A DNA stretch of 64,000 nucleotides, taken from assembly GCA_028023455.1 (NCBI GenBank), contig JAQFVV010006637.1, positions 310,001-374,000 of the forward strand, written 5' to 3'. The translations under genes and the position numbers were made by a program. Below, piece after piece: positions 24,986 through 38,000 of this stretch (within the stretch, counting starts at the first letter, position 1; each line of letters begins with the position of its first letter). The DNA is from Epiperipatus broadwayi (taxonomy: Eukaryota; Onychophora; Udeonychophora; Euonychophora; Peripatidae). Under the pieces are notes generated by a model that made no database searches, had not been told where the DNA came from, and saw only the letters and a list, made by a program, of their open reading frames with translations.

Positions 24986-26999
24986 TGTTATATTGATTGC
25001 AGATTTCCCTTAATGTGTCTGCTATTTTTGGAATGTATGGGTACATTACAGTATCAATAATTGCCTTTTCTCTTGATTGTTCTTTTTGTTGTCTATTTGA
25101 CATTTTCTTAATAACCATCATCACAAATCTTTAGGAAAACACTATAATATGTAGTAACTAAGAAAGTAGAAAGCATATTAAATAACTCATTTTACTTTTT
25201 AATATCATCCATTCTGGATATAACATAAAAATATTAAATTCCATTTAATATGTTTATTAATGTAGGATAATTTATTTTTAAGGTTGCTTATAACTTGGTC
25301 ATTTATCATGTCTAATATTTGTTTAGAAAATCCATAATTCTGGAGGAGCATTTAGATATTTCTTTATAATCCCTTATCCTTTGAATATTATTTACATGTT
25401 AAGCACAGATAATCCTTAATGCAATTATTTAAACATTGAATACACATTTGTAATTCGTTATAAGTAGCAAATTTAATTCCTTTCATTTTTATCCAAAAAA
25501 ATTGGTGTTCAGTACTACATTAATTCGAAATTTAAAAACAATCTATTCATGTTTTGATCTTTAATCCATTAGATCAATATTTCTGTTCATATCACTGATA
25601 AAGCAAACTTTATTATCCACAATAAGAAAACGATCTTCATCATTGTGAAATCTAAATTTGTTTCTTTAGCAACAAATTTTCAATCAGCGTATTTGAATTT
25701 AAAAGCTACTGTTATTTTAATACAGATTTCCTTTGATAACTGAAGACAAGATTAACTTCACATCCTTCAGATCGACATATATCCTTTCTCGTAGTGAAAA
25801 ATAATTATTTTATAATAGTTTATAAAAATATTTCAGCAAACTTGTTTAAAATTAAGAACTACATTTCCCCTCAAATATCCAGCTATTTATCATTATCTTT
25901 CAATTGAAGAAATATCCGGCGATTTATTAAATATTGAGAATTCTACAAATAATTTTATCTATTTTCTGCTAAACGTTAACTATAATAAAGGAGATTTCTT
26001 GAGATAAAGAATGTATGAATTAAGTCGTTGATGATTTCTGATTATTTTATTGTAGTCCATCTCTCTTACAGTACAATAAAAAGTCAGATGTCCAGCCAAG
26101 GTATCTGCCTAGCTGTACCTTTAGCCTGCCACAAAATGGCTATTTAAAATTTTGGACTGGTTGAGATCCTACAAGCACTGAAAATTTTTACAGCGTGTCT
26201 GTTTTTTTTTCAAAGTTCACTTTTTATACCAATGATCACATGATATCTGGATGATATAATATTCTCCATCATGCACTGTGATTTTTTGGTTTTTCTGGGA
26301 AGGTTGTCATACTTTCTGCTGTTCAAAATGCTAGAATTGATTTGTTTTTGATACAAAGATGGTAAAATGTTTATTTCCAGTTTTAAGACAAAATGATATT
26401 ACAAATATTTATTTATTATAAAGAAATCGTAAATCCCAAATTTTCTCAGATATTTGTTTCATATATTTTAAATTAACATTTAATAAGTAATTTATTATCT
26501 TATAAATATTCTTACCAGATGAAATCAATCTTTGCTAACATATAGAATGTAATAACTTTACATATAATTAAAATGTAATGTTTGATTTATTATCCTATTC
26601 TCTATTTATATTTTGAATTATTAGTTGTATGATGGCAGCCCTTCTTCTGATTTATATAATCGATAATTTCATTTCTTAATAGGAATAGCAATGAAAACTA
26701 TATATTTTCTTTATATAAATTTATAGTTTATTAAAAATCAGCTTTGAAAGCTATTTAAAACCGCTTTATAATATTATATTTCTTATAATCATTGATTTGA
26801 GAGACTTTTTTTAAACAAGATAATAATCATATTTTATGCACTATAACCAACGATAATGATGAATACAATTGTTTAACCATAAAAATTAAATTAATCAAAG
26901 CCAATAAATTTTTTATAGTTTTAAAATCTAAAATATCCAATTTACAATGAAATTATAATATTACAATATGTATATATGTTGAAAGCCATTTAAATCAAT

Positions 27000-27153
27000 T
27001 TAATTAGAAAGCATTTAACATAGAACAACTGCCCCAGGCCAAGAGTCAAAGTAAACTGACAGACTTATCATCTTCCTTTTCGATGCACGTCTGTCAGTTT
27101 TCTTTGACTCTTGGACTGGGTCAGTTGTTTTACATTAAGTGCTTTCTAATTAA
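27000..27153. repeat. Hairpin element with about 64-bp arms
   Basis: The left arm from TTAATTAGAAAGCATTTAAC through AGTAAACTGACAGAC and the right arm from GTCTGTCAGTTTTCTTTGAC to GTGCTTTCTAATTAA are near-perfect reverse complements, with a 25-nt centre. No ORF. It resembles the other foldback repeats in size but not in sequence. Confidence 0.85.
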
Positions 27154-29201
27154 GTAATTTTACTCCACTCTTTCAGGATTTCCATCTAAACATTCATTAA
27201 AAATATTGTATTATATATTGTGACCTTTTATTTAGGTCCCTGTATTTAATAATCCAAATTTTTAAATCATAATAATATATCTGGCATGAAAATCTTAATG
27301 AGTGGCTTTCAATAAAGACTGTTCTGGATGCACTAGGAAATTGCTTGAGTGGAGATGAGATTTCAAACCCAGTCTAGACTCTGACTAGACTAAAATAACA
27401 ATTTAAAAATATTAATAATTGGGAGATAAATATATTGCTATTTTATTATTGTTGAATAGCAATTAAAATAAATAAACAAATAAATTAAATTTTTAAAACT
27501 TGTAAAATAAATGGTTATAGTCAATTACTTAAGCATATTTTTTTTATGTAGTGAATCTAAAGCTGTCTTGAATAATTATGGGTAGTTATTAAAAATGAAG
27601 CCAGAGGGGGTAATATTAATTATTCACACTAAGATTATTGGTGAATTTCTTACCACAGTGCATTGGGATAAAAGCTATATATAATTTAACAAAGTTGTAG
27701 GGAGGTTGATTAAGAAAAAATAACTAAACAACCACATATTTCAACTCTGATCTTCTAAAAATAAGGAGAAAAAAAAGCTAAAAAATCAGAAAAATTTGGA
27801 ATTTAATTGAAGAAGGATTATAGTAGATTGTTATCTAAAATAATGGAGTAAAAAATCTTCAAACCTTGCTATCATTTTAAACACCTTTTTCATCGATTGA
27901 TAGTTCTTAAAACTTATACTGGAAGAGAAATGGAAACCTTATGCTTCATAACTGTCTCCCATAAATATTGCTTCAAACCCAGAAAAATTCAAGAAAAAGT
28001 AAGCTTTTGCTTTTATTTTGTTCATATGTTTAAAATCTTATCTTTAAAAATGATGCACAAATTATTTATAATTAAACTAAAGAGCTGATAATGTTTGTAT
28101 TTTCACGCCACTAGTAAACATAAAGCAGAACAGATGTTCGTTTGAAAATTATAATTTCAAGAAAATAATTCAAAATAATTTTAAAGAAAGATTTCAGAAG
28201 ATATTATAAATAAAATCAAAAGTCATTTTATATCATATAATTTTAATAAAGTTAAAAGATAATTGCAAGTGATTTTATTCTTAATTCTTTATTAAGAAAT
28301 AAACACTCATCTGCTGATTTTTCCTAGCGCCAAACTTGTGTAATGTTAGAAATGAAAAATTACAGATTCATTAAAATGTTGAGGATATCATATTTATAAT
28401 TGGATAAATTCTGTTTAATATTGATAATCATATAATGCTTTGCTAATAAAAATGGAACAAAATAATTATTTACTTATAAAAGTTTTCCGTGCAATGCGTA
28501 TAAGTAAGATTTTAAAAATGGTTTAAAAATGCCCAGATTGTTTAAAGATTGTTACATATATATTGCCGCAGGAGGAAAGAACAGAATCAATAAATTATCT
28601 TTTTTTTTTAAAAAAAAAAAAGGTTAAAGATATTAATTGTAATAAAATTATAAAGTCATTTTCAAGGAAAATCATCTGGATTAAAATGTAAATAAACTGA
28701 TTTTAGTTACATTCTACTTGAAACATTTAAACCTTGTCTCACTATGTTAATATCGAATCAATCAATAAATGTCTTTAAAAAAAGTTTGTTTTGAAGATTA
28801 TAATAACCTATAAAGTTATTCAGGAAAATTATCTAGAGAAAAGTAGATAAACCTATCCTTTTAAGTATGCTACAATTGGAAGTGTGAATTTTAATTGTCT
28901 TATTAATTATCAGTACAGAAACCATTAAATAATTTTTTTTTGCCTTTGGAGAAGTATTGAATATTGCCTTATTATGCATCAAACAGGATAATAAAAATAT
29001 ATATGCATTATCTGGAATGATTGCTCATCATAATATCAGTTCTTATCATTTTAACTCACAAGGATGAAATAACTTGGACGAATAGGATAAAATTTAATGG
29101 AAGAAAATGTTCTTTTATTTTTTTTTTATTATTGCTGTGTTAGTTATAATACTTACGTCATGTGTTATTTGGGAATTTTTTTTTTAAACATATATGTTTT
29201 A

Positions 29202-29234
<33 letters not shown>

Positions 29235-32200
29235 ATGTTATAAATGTAAAATATATAAATTGTAAAATATATATATATCTATTACATGTATTTTTATTTT
29301 TTCAGTTAAGGGAAAACATGATATTATATATATTGTTTATCTAGAGAAAGTGAAAGAAATATTTACTTCTCTCATATTTTAAAACAGATTTTAATGTATA
29401 TTATTAAAGGGTGAACATGCAGACATTTTGTCAAAGATATATTAGAATGACCGAATTATTTTCTTATATAAAAGAAAATTTGATATAAGCCTTTTTCATT
29501 TTGTAATTTTGTATAGAAATGAACTTGTCCACTTTGAATACAAATGCAGGTTTGATCTTTATTGCTTAAATACATTGTGCTCTCTCTAACAAAAGTATAG
29601 TTGTCATTTTAAAATAATTAATGATCATTTGACATATATATTTTGGTTTGTCTATTGATACATTAATGGTTCTGCATTGTGAAATGGAATATGTATATCT
29701 CCACTGTTATTGTTAGTGTTGTTTTACCTTGCTATAATATTGAGAATGATTTGTGACAGTTTTTTGCTGATAGGATGTTCCAATAGAATGGCATCCAATA
29801 GATTAATATTAATATTGAGCATGGGCTGATGGAGAATCACCTATTGCTGATTCCATGAGAGGAAAGTTTGGTAGAGGCTGAGTAGTAATTAATGCTTGTT
29901 AGCATAAATAATCCTAAAAGAAAGGATATCCATGGTCTGAATTCTATTTTTTTTCATGATGAGGCAAAGCCCACATGTGTATACCCATAGAGAGGTAGTA
30001 GAATTAGCCATATTATTATACAACTGTCATGTTGTTTTTATAGAGCCTCCCTTTTTAGTGTTAAATCCCTCATGATGATATAGAGTTAGTTTTTCCACCG
30101 TGTATGGTGAAGTATAGTAGTTCAAAATCATATGGCAAGGATAAAATAATGTTAGATTAAGAAACACTAATCTAGCTATAGTGTTGGCCTAATTGAAATA
30201 GTGTTTATGATGTTGTATGATCATCATCAGTTATAGACAGACCAAACCAAGATCTATTAATGATTGTGGAATTTATAGATGTAAGAGCAAGAGATGCATG
30301 TAAGCACTTTATCTTTATTAAGTAATGATTTAACAATGGATTGGTAAGATCAGTTAAGTATTCAATAATTAGGTTGTGGACATAGGTAATGTTTTAGTGA
30401 TATATATGTGTAATTGACTTTTGATGTCTGTTCCTACTTTAATACACCAAACCTATTCATCTCAAATTTTAATCAGTTATTAATTGTGCAGAATATGATA
30501 ATTGCCCTTATCATATTCTGATAAAAGAAATGGCTTTGATATAATGCACTATTTTATAACTTTTGAATTCTAAATTTAAAATTTGTGCATACCATAAGGT
30601 CCTAAATACACTGTTATTTTTTTTTTTTTTAATTTAAGTGCTAGTTCAGTTTCAATAAGGTTTCATTATCTTATTCTTTAAAATAGGCTAAACAGTAATA
30701 AATGATACTTTGAATATCATTGTATAAGCTGGTTGTATTGACTAAGAATATGGTCAATGGGATACTGAGTATTTTCCCATCCCTGAGTTTAATTTAATAT
30801 ATTGGTTTTATTTCATGCCATGTCTTTGAATTAAAATTTGTAAATATTGTAAATAAAGTTTGTTGTGTTTAAAAATTTATTTAGTTGCCTGTAGTCTTAT
30901 TGCTAATCACCATATATACACTATTATTGTTATTGCTATCGACCTATCAGAAGATTATAAATTGAAATCATCATCGACCAATATAGTACTATTAACTATA
31001 TTATGCTATATCATAATAATTTTGTTAAGCCTTATAATTTATTAGTACATCTAATGCATCATCACACAATAATCAAAATGTTAATAACTTAGAGTACAGA
31101 TTATTTTAAGTAATAGATTAAAAGATAAATATAATATTGATTTAATTGGTTTAGTTGAACCCACAGAGCTATCATTCACTGATCTTGATCACATGGTTTA
31201 TAATTATTTGAGAAAAGGAATTTGGTAAGTTATTGTGTTTATTTATTAAAAAGTTATTCCTATTTCTTAAATATTAAAGTTATAAGAGTTATTGAGTTCA
31301 TAAAGTTTATGTGTAACTGCTAAATATAGTTCTTAATTTGAGTTTATATTGAGAGCTGTTTTGTGCATTCTATTTGGGTAGTGGTAAAATCCCTCTCACT
31401 GACCCAAATATATTTTGTATAATGATTTTGAGTGTTTGAACCCTGAGAAGAATTAGTTGTTAAGTTTCAAGGTAGAATTTAAATTTGTAATAAATTTTAT
31501 ATCTAGTTATTTATTATAGTTGGACTTGAAATAGATTACTTTCACTGTTTTATGAAAGTCAACCAAACTTTAAGGTGTAAATTACTTCTTTTGTCATAAA
31601 ATGTATAGCTTGTTTTAACTTCATGATAAATATTCTGGTTGTGTCAAGCTTGAAATCCCTATTTTTATTTAGCTTATCTTTTTACCATTTAATACCATAT
31701 TAGTTTATAGTTTAAGATTTCAGTCTCCATCATTAACATTGTTCTTCAATTTCATCTTGATCGTTCTTTTATTTATTCATTCTCATTTGACATTAATTCA
31801 TTATCATAATTGATTAATCATACATTAACTTTTATTCTTTTATCATCTTAACTATTCATTAACTCTTATTCTATCATCATCTTAATCATTCATTATTCTC
31901 ATACATCTTCATTCTTTTCTCTTCATTCTTAGACTCATTTCATTCCACTATTTAATTATTACTTCTTTCCATCATCCATTTAGTCATCTACATCATAATT
32001 TACTTATCATTTCATTTATAAGTTTAATTTCATAATCATTCCAGAGATATAATTATTAGTTATTTATTAGTTTGCTGAATATCAAATTTAACTCATCACA
32101 TTTTGTTTGTGTGGATTTTAAAGCTGGTTTGACCAGAAGTTATTATCTTTATTAGTCACCTTGTGATATTCTTTAGATCTATAGTTTCATGCTAGTTTTA

Positions 32201-32357
32201 TTCAACACAGGAATCATTTCGTTAGTTTTACATTTTTGTTTCTTTATGCTTATATTCTTGAGAATGAGAGTATGATAGGTGGCATAGAAGAATTTAGTTG
32301 CTAAAATGTGCGGCATGATTCGTTTATGACCAGTTAGACCAGGGAGAAGGTTACAAT

Positions 32358-32509
32358 ATATATAATGAGCATCCTAATAGCTCTTAACAAGCTTTTCCAA
32401 ATATCCTTAAATTGGTTGCAAGCTGTGGCTACCGTCAGTGAGTTTGAAATTTGTTTGGGAATAGGCATATTCGAAAAGCTTGTTAAGAGCTATTAGGATG
32501 CTCATTATA
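32358..32509. repeat. Hairpin element related to 1026-1157
   Basis: Arms of about 38 bp (32358-32396 and 32472-32509) with AATAGCTCTTAACAAGCTTT flank a 75-nt centre. The centre contains GCAAGCTGTGGCTACCGTCA followed by GTGAG, the core shared with family S and family U. Confidence 0.85.
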
Positions 32510-32566
32510 TTTCATTTGTAGTACAAGCTTATTAAATTAAGTCAAGTGATGTGTGTATATATATAT

Positions 32567-33052
32567 ATGAAAAACAAAAAAACACAAGTTAAAACTTGCT
32601 AACGCTTGTATTTATGACAATAGATGGTGTTCCACCAAAAACACCGTCAAGCATAGTTTTTTGTTTACATAAACGTCAGAGCAAGCATTCACTATCTCTA
32701 ACTTTAATTTCCACCTTCAGATCATGATTTCAAGCTATTTGCTATCGTCAGTGAAGGACAGGAATAAGAAAATAGATCTAAACACAAACTCTGAGCGTTT
32801 ATGAAACAGTTTCTATTCAGCTTGCAAGCGTGAATCTTTTAGACACGTAATGTCTTCGAACTCAGCATAGCAAGCCAGATAGCTACATGGATCTGATCTC
32901 AGTTCAGAATCACCACATAGTAGAAGCCTTTGCAATATATATCATTGCAAGAAAGACCTCAAAGGTACATTTATGAAAAACAAAAAAACACAAGTTAAAA
33001 CTTGCTAACGCTTGTATTTATGACAATAGATGGCGTTCTACCAAAAACACAC
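32567..33052. repeat. Family U repeat with a direct repeat at both ends
   Basis: An 80-bp segment starting ATGAAAAACAAAAAAACACA and containing TGCTAACGCTTGTATTTATG occurs at 32567-32645 and again at about 32973-33052. Between them lies about 325 bp including CCACCTTCAGATCATGATTT and TTTGCTATCGTCAGTGAAGG. The 80-bp segment plus the start of the interior recurs at 63845-64000. The layout (terminal repeats with a short interior) could be a very small LTR-like unit or a tandem repeat. Confidence 0.7.
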
Positions 33053-33707
33053 ACATAAAATTGATATTTTATGAAAAGATACACTAAAGCAAACATAATA
33101 AAACAAACTATTTTAAAACTTCCCTACAATAATTGTATTATGAGAATTACAAGTGAGATCACATTAGCTAAAATAGTAAGCCGACAGCCATTTAAAATAT
33201 ATGTGTGCATACATACAATTTCTATATGTGTTAAACCTTCATCAATTTTAAAATTTATAGATATTAAACTACAATTCAATTAAAAGATATTTATTAAATG
33301 AATTTATAAAATAAATATCTGAGAACTTTAAAGGGGTATAAATGATTGTAATTTTTTTTCCGCTCATTTTGTCCAATGTCTGGAAAATTTATCACTTAAG
33401 ACAAAGCCAGATGACTTTGATCGTCTGCAATCCTGAATCACCATGACAATGAACACATTTCCCCCCTGGAAACACCTAAAAGAAGAAAAGCTTTATGGGT
33501 AATAGATACTAGCTGACCAGAGACTTTAAATATAACTGCTTGAGAAAATGCAGCCAGTCTTTATAAAACTCTAGCGCATACAAAATCCGTTTCAATTAAA
33601 TTGTAAAATAGCCATTTTGATCATCCTTTACTGAATGACTGAATAAATAAACTCACTCTAGACATTTTGCCTAGCCATTAAAATGTCTTTTTTTTTCATA
33701 CGTCATA

Positions 33708-33799
33708 GCATCTGCCGGGAGGCGATATGCACGCAACAACCGTCTGCAACCAACTGCTTGCTTGCAAGGCGGCTGCGCTGACATCTCGGCTAACAACGC
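33708..33799 (-). repeat. tRNA-derived repeat, degenerate copy
   Basis: The minus strand matches 35248-35327 over GTCAAGC, AGCCGAGATGTCAGCGCAG, the anticodon-arm region and CCTCCCGGCAGATGC, with the same downstream TGCTATGAC. The T-arm and variable region are altered. It is a repeat copy, not a functional tRNA gene. Confidence 0.6.
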
Positions 33800-34411
33800 T
33801 TGACGTTTTCTCAAATTAAAGTCAATAAACAACCAACAAGGATTATCATTAAATACTATTTTAAAGAAAATCTAATTTACTATCTTCAAGTGTTAATGGA
33901 ATTTTGGAAAATTGCTTATGGAATATGTATTATAACTTCAATCAAATCATCTCTTCTTTTAAAATAATTATGGAATATCTTGTCTGGAAACTATGGATTA
34001 CTTGACTATGGATTACTGAAAGATAAAACTTTATACAATAAGTCTAAATCCTTCTATAAATTCACAGCTTTTGAAAAAATGTTTAACTCTTAATGAAAAT
34101 CAATGAATTTATTTGCTTATGTTTTATTATTTATTTTCTAGATCTTATTAATTATTAAAATGACCTGAACTATATAGAAAAATATAGTATGTGTGTTTAA
34201 ACCAAAGAATTAGTAATCTAATGCCTTTAAAATATGAGATAAATCCTAACCACAAGAATACGTGTCAAAGTGTTTCTAAAGGATTAAACAATACTCTTTT
34301 AATATCAAACTCCAATTCAGTGTCTGGTTTTTTAATGATGAATTCATGATTATAAATGCTGCGATATAAAAATATGATAATCATCAATAAAATACTTCTG
34401 TTAATACAAGT

Positions 34412-34818
34412 TATAAAATACAATATAACAATTCGTCAATTGCTAAAACAGAGAATCATTAATATAAATAAAATAACTATTGCCAAGGCTTTCAACTCCT
34501 ACGAGTCTTTATCAAGGCCGTAAAAAAACAACAACTCATATTTTCTCCTAAGCGATAAATTCAACATTTCATTGCATTGGCCAGGAACTACTAATCGGAA
34601 AACTTGTGCTATGAATTCAAAATTAACCAGTTTTCCGATTAGTTGTTCCTGGCCAATGCAATGAGATGTTAAATTTATCGCTTAGGAGAAAATAGGAGTA
34701 TTTTTTTACTGCCTTGATAAGGACTCTGTAGGAGTTGAAAGTGCTTGGAAATAATTATTTTATTTATATTAATGATTCTCTGTTTTAGCAATTGACGAAT
34801 TATTATATTGTATTTTAT
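34412..34818. repeat. Large foldback repeat, about 190-bp arms
   Basis: The left arm (34412-34600) and right arm (about 34627-34818) are near reverse complements. Outer ends pair ATTCGTCAATTGCTAAAACA with TGTTTTAGCAATTGACGAAT; inner ends pair GGCCAGGAACTACTAATCGG with its partner. Each arm carries CCTTGATAA.GACTC, a short loop, then GAGTTGAAAG, a hammerhead-like hairpin. Probably another inverted Penelope-like dimer. Confidence 0.8.
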
Positions 34819-35247
34819 GATAATCATCATAAATTTATCACCAGACATTCTAAAATAGATTAAATATGCTATCTATATAATCCAGAATAAAATTACAAAA
34901 TGTACTTATTATTTTTTTAAAAAAATCATTATATTAAGTGTCATCAAAAATTTAAACCAAGAAACGGATTACCTTATGCTTCTATTTTAATATCTAGTGC
35001 TTATTAAAGTATTGCCTATAAATTATAAACGTTGGAATGAATACTATGCAAAGTATAAGTATTTCCACAGGTTAATTATCAATAGTTCACAAAAGTAGGA
35101 TTATTATTTGAGGAATTACTTCAATAAACTTTTATTTATAATTGTTGAATTATTTAGTTTATAGTTATTATTAGTGTAATAATAATAATGCTGAAATATA
35201 AAGTTACAAGTAACATCTTTATATATATATATTTCTCATGTGTCATA

Positions 35248-35327
35248 GCATCAGCCGGGAAGCGAACCCGCTAACCCGGGACAACTGCTTATAAAGCAGC
35301 TGTCGCTGACCTCTCGATCACCAATGC
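35248..35327 (-). tRNA. tRNA-like sequence (type II, part of a repeat)
   Basis: The minus strand folds by eye as an 80-nt tRNA with a long variable arm. The acceptor 5' GCATTGG pairs with 3' CTGATGC (7 pairs, two of them G-U). The D region is TGATCGAGAGGTCAGCGAC, the anticodon arm CTGC-TTTATAA-GCAG, the variable arm GTCCCGGGTT, and the T arm CGGG-TTCGCTT-CCCG. The size and variable arm suggest a Ser/Leu-type ancestor. A related copy at 33708-33799 shares flanks GTCAAGC and TGCTATGAC outside the tRNA, so this is more likely a tRNA-derived repeat than a working gene. Confidence 0.5.
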
Positions 35328-36026
35328 TTGACTATATTTTTATTAATAATATATGTGATTTACATTTTATATTAGAGTCAGCTTGCATTTAGTTAAACTA
35401 TCTTATAAACTTATGTAAACTCGTTTAGGTTTAACTTACTTTGTTTTATTACGCTTTAACTTGAGCCTCAGATTTATAGGTAGCTAATCATCCTTGGGTA
35501 GATGATTAAACTATAAAGGAATATTTTAATTTATATAGTGTCGGTGATATTTGTATAAGTTTGAAATGTTACAGTATGCAATAAGACATTCGGATGGTAT
35601 AAATAAAATAAATTGTACTTGTTACTACAGGTATACTGCTAACTAATTATTAAACTTTGAAAATATAAGAATCATAGCAAGTCGTTTTAGTTAAAGATAT
35701 AAATGTTATAACAAGTGAAGCTATGCGTGTTGTACATTATTTAGAAGTACAAATAAATAAATTTTGCTTACTTCAAAAGAGTAAAAAAAACTAGCCAACT
35801 TTTATATAGTGAGATTGATAATTTATTGATTGTTGTTACTAAGATAATAAAAGGGCATTTTTAAAACATTATTATCTTCCTGTATGTAAAATTATGTTCA
35901 ATTTGATATTATTCCAACCTCTCTAACAGAGTGTCATGTCTTTACAACATTTTAGAATGACACACATAGTCATAACCCAAGTTTAGCTTATTCACGGATT
36001 TCAATTAATAATATATATTAATATTA

Positions 36027-36243
36027 TACCATTTACAACTTTCTTAAACACTTTATCAATACTATTTATCTATTTTAAAACTAACAGTTTCGATATCGTC
36101 AGACACTTTATCAATACTATTTATTTATATTACTGTCCTGAAGTCACATCAGCTCTGATGATGACTACAGGATAGTCGAAACTATTAGTTTTGATATAAA
36201 TAAAGAGTATTGATAAAGTGTTTAAGAAAGTTGTAAATGGTAA
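36027..36243. repeat. Foldback repeat with a hammerhead-like centre
   Basis: Outer arms (about 36027-36060 and 36212-36243) pair ACCATTTACAACTTTCTTAA with its reverse complement. ACTTTATCAATACTATTTAT occurs twice directly in the left half. The centre holds CTGATGA...GAAAC (36155-36182). Confidence 0.8.
36155..36182 (+). ncRNA. Hammerhead-ribozyme-like core (candidate)
   Basis: CTGATGA (36155-36161), one extra T, a perfect 5-bp stem GACTA/TAGTC with loop CAGGA, then GAAAC (36178-36182). This matches the hammerhead order CUGANGA, stem II, GAAA except for the extra base before stem II. Stem III and a UH cleavage site were not established. Penelope-like elements are known to carry hammerhead motifs in their terminal repeats. 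Confidence 0.45.
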
Positions 36244-36521
36244 GATATGTTAAAGTAGAAATCAATAGATAGGAAAAGGAAGAAGAAGAAAATTATAGAT
36301 AAAGCATATCAGTACATAACACATGCATTTACTCAGAGATGATGATTCAGACAGCTTTAAGAGAGAACCAGTTCCCTTTTCATTAAAATAGATATTTTTA
36401 ATAACAGAATTAAATAATAGTGGCAACTAAAATAATAATAATAGTAATAATCACAGTAAGAACAGGGATTTTTTTTCAGTACATAATTTATATATCCTAA
36501 CGATTAGTATTTTTTTTTCAG

Positions 36522-36646
36522 GATTTACTCATTTGACCATGGAAGTATTTGCTATAGCATTCAATAACCATCTTCGAAGAAATAATCACACATTGTCACC
36601 ATTTTTAGAACCTCATTTTTATAAAACAATCTATCAAGGTCTTGTG
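36522..36646 (+). CDS. Lipoxygenase exon (mid-catalytic domain, segment 4)
   Basis: A 125-bp exon, phase 1 to phase 0, acceptor TTTTTTTTCAG and donor GTG|GTAAGA. It reads (G)FTHLTMEVFAIAFNNHLRR, then NNHTLSPFLEPHFYKTIYQG, then LV. It aligns without gaps to the segment of human 5-LOX that reads LRTHLVSEVFGIAMYRQL and continues to a PH/AH..FTIAINTK stretch. The THL and EPH positions are kept; the usual R before TH is F and the HP motif is HT. The donor is placed after GTG rather than after CAAG because only that gives TIYQGLV|ARNTII, matching TIAINTK-AREQLI. A longer open frame runs on into the intron by chance. Confidence 0.85.
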
Positions 36647-37113
36647 GTAAGATTGCTAATTTTTAAATTCAATATTCAAAATGTTTTTCTTATCTTTATA
36701 CTAATTGTAATTGATTTATATAAAATTGAATGCAGTAATGATTCTTATAGATCTATATACTATGGCGAATTCGGTGCAAATATTGCCAACAGAATTTCAC
36801 AACACAAGTACTTATACAAGTGTGCAAAAATGATTTTGAATGTAAATCTATCTTCTTAGAGAATAAAGGACAATCTGGCCATATTTTCGACAGCTAAATG
36901 TTAAGGTCATCTGAATGTGATGACAGAAAACAAAAAGTAAAGAGATATGGTTTATTTCTAACAATACCCACACAGTCAATGGGAAAAAAAATAGTATTCA
37001 ACTATCTAAAAAATTGGAATATGTAAATTAGCCTTCCATATAAATTATACAATGCATCCTGCAGCCCATAGGTGGTATGAATATGGCTTTCCTGGCTGAA
37101 AGTATGTTCAGCT

Positions 37114-37116
<3 letters not shown>

Positions 37117-37199
<83 letters not shown>
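37117..37199. repeat. Compound (TA)n-(GA)n microsatellite
   Basis: A long TATATA run to about 37168 is followed directly by GAGAGA to about 37199. It produces artefact reading frames of alternating Tyr-Ile and Arg-Glu on the two strands. Confidence 0.95.
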
Positions 37200-37202
<3 letters not shown>

Positions 37203-37214
37203 TGAACTTAGATT

Positions 37215-37495
37215 TTCAAGCACCCTTCAACTATCCACACTATCTCATACAACTGATACACATGATCACACACGTAGAAAAGATTTATAATCACCAATAT
37301 ACTTATTTCATGCTGAACCAGCACTCATCAGTTGGTCCAGATTATCATCTCTCACACATATATATAATCAATGCTCAGTTTATATTAAGATAGCAAATCT
37401 TCATACTTTAATGGACAAGCTTCAATCCACTGCAACCTCCAACTTTTCAGCCATCCATATCATTGAAAATCTGATGATGAAAACTAAAATCCCAT
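37215..37495. repeat. Dispersed repeat, family T, copy 2
   Basis: Matches 16030-16380 and 39165-39470 in the same orientation (GCTGAACCAGCACTCATCAG, TTGGTCCAGATTATCATCTC, GAAAATCTGATGATGAAA). It starts just after the microsatellite. Confidence 0.75.
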
Positions 37496-37569
37496 GCTGA
37501 TGCTAATATTATTATATATATATATATATTATTATTATTATTATTATTATTATTTGCGGATTATTATTA

Positions 37570-38000
37570 TTTGTGGGATATTCCGTGTAGTGAAAAAACT
37601 AAATGCTGACGTTTCAGTACAATATCAAGTACCTTCCTCGGAGCGAAAATATTAGAATTAACATATATATAAAAGACATATTTTGCAAGTTCATCCATGT
37701 TAAAATATTTAAAATATTGATATACTGACGTTTCAACTTGGTCCCACAAGTCATTCACTTGTGTGACCAAGTCGAAATGTCGGTATATCAATATTTAAAA
37801 TATTTTAACACGGATGAACCCGCAAAATATGTTTTTTATATATGCAACCTGTGAAAGTCTTCTTATCAATATATATATATATATCACGGATAAATGATGA
37901 CTACATATTATTATCATTTTCGAGATATTCTATGTAGTAAAATAGCTAAATAGCTGATGTTTTAATATAATAACAAGTATCTTCCTCAGAGCATCCTCTT
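37570..38000 (-). repeat. Hammerhead-like repeat cluster: two direct copies around a hairpin
   Basis: Segments 37570-37644 and 37915-37992 are similar direct copies on the minus strand: GCTCCGAGGAAGGTACTTGA... ending GTACTGAAACGTCAGC, and GCTCTGAGGAAGATACTTGT... ending AAAACATCAGC. Between them, 37677-37750 and 37758-37831 are inverted arms around TCATTCA. Reading the minus strand across the inner left arm (37725-37760) gives ATGACTTG, a loop, CAAGTTGAAACGTCAG. All three have a TGA.GA or ATGA part, a stem, then GAAACGTC or its relic. Confidence 0.6.

Larger units (their letters stand above)
24283..25136 (-). mobile_element. Penelope-like element copy with tRNA-like 3' region (P3)
   Basis: 854 bp flanked by an exact 18-bp duplication AAACACTATAATATGTAG (24265-24282 and 25137-25154), so both ends are defined. 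On the minus strand it starts TTCCTAAAGATTTGTGATGA. It runs through a GIY-YIG endonuclease fragment, then TTTAAAGAAAAAGTGGAG, then a tRNA-like segment (GGGATGGCTCAGTTGGTCAG; B box GGTTCGAATCCC at about 24486-24497). The hairpin GAAGAAGAGGTG...CCTCTTGAAACG follows, and it ends in a tail with GATGATGAAGTAGTCC. Penelope-like elements encode RT plus a GIY-YIG nuclease and insert with variable target duplications. This copy is 5'-truncated and lacks RT. Confidence 0.85.
18761..36521. other. Lipoxygenase intron 17.8 kb
   Basis: The exons on either side join in phase with no missing lipoxygenase residues. The intron holds repeats of the S family, Penelope-like copies, hairpins and two tRNA-like repeats, listed separately. 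Stretches with nothing recognised are 19386-20025, 20805-22215, 23490-24260, 25160-26995, 27160-32350 (apart from an exon-like block at 31155), 33060-33700, 33805-34405, 34825-35240 and 35335-36020. A long T/A homopolymer pair lies at about 28600-28620 and a (TA)n run at 29207-29234. Confidence 0.6.
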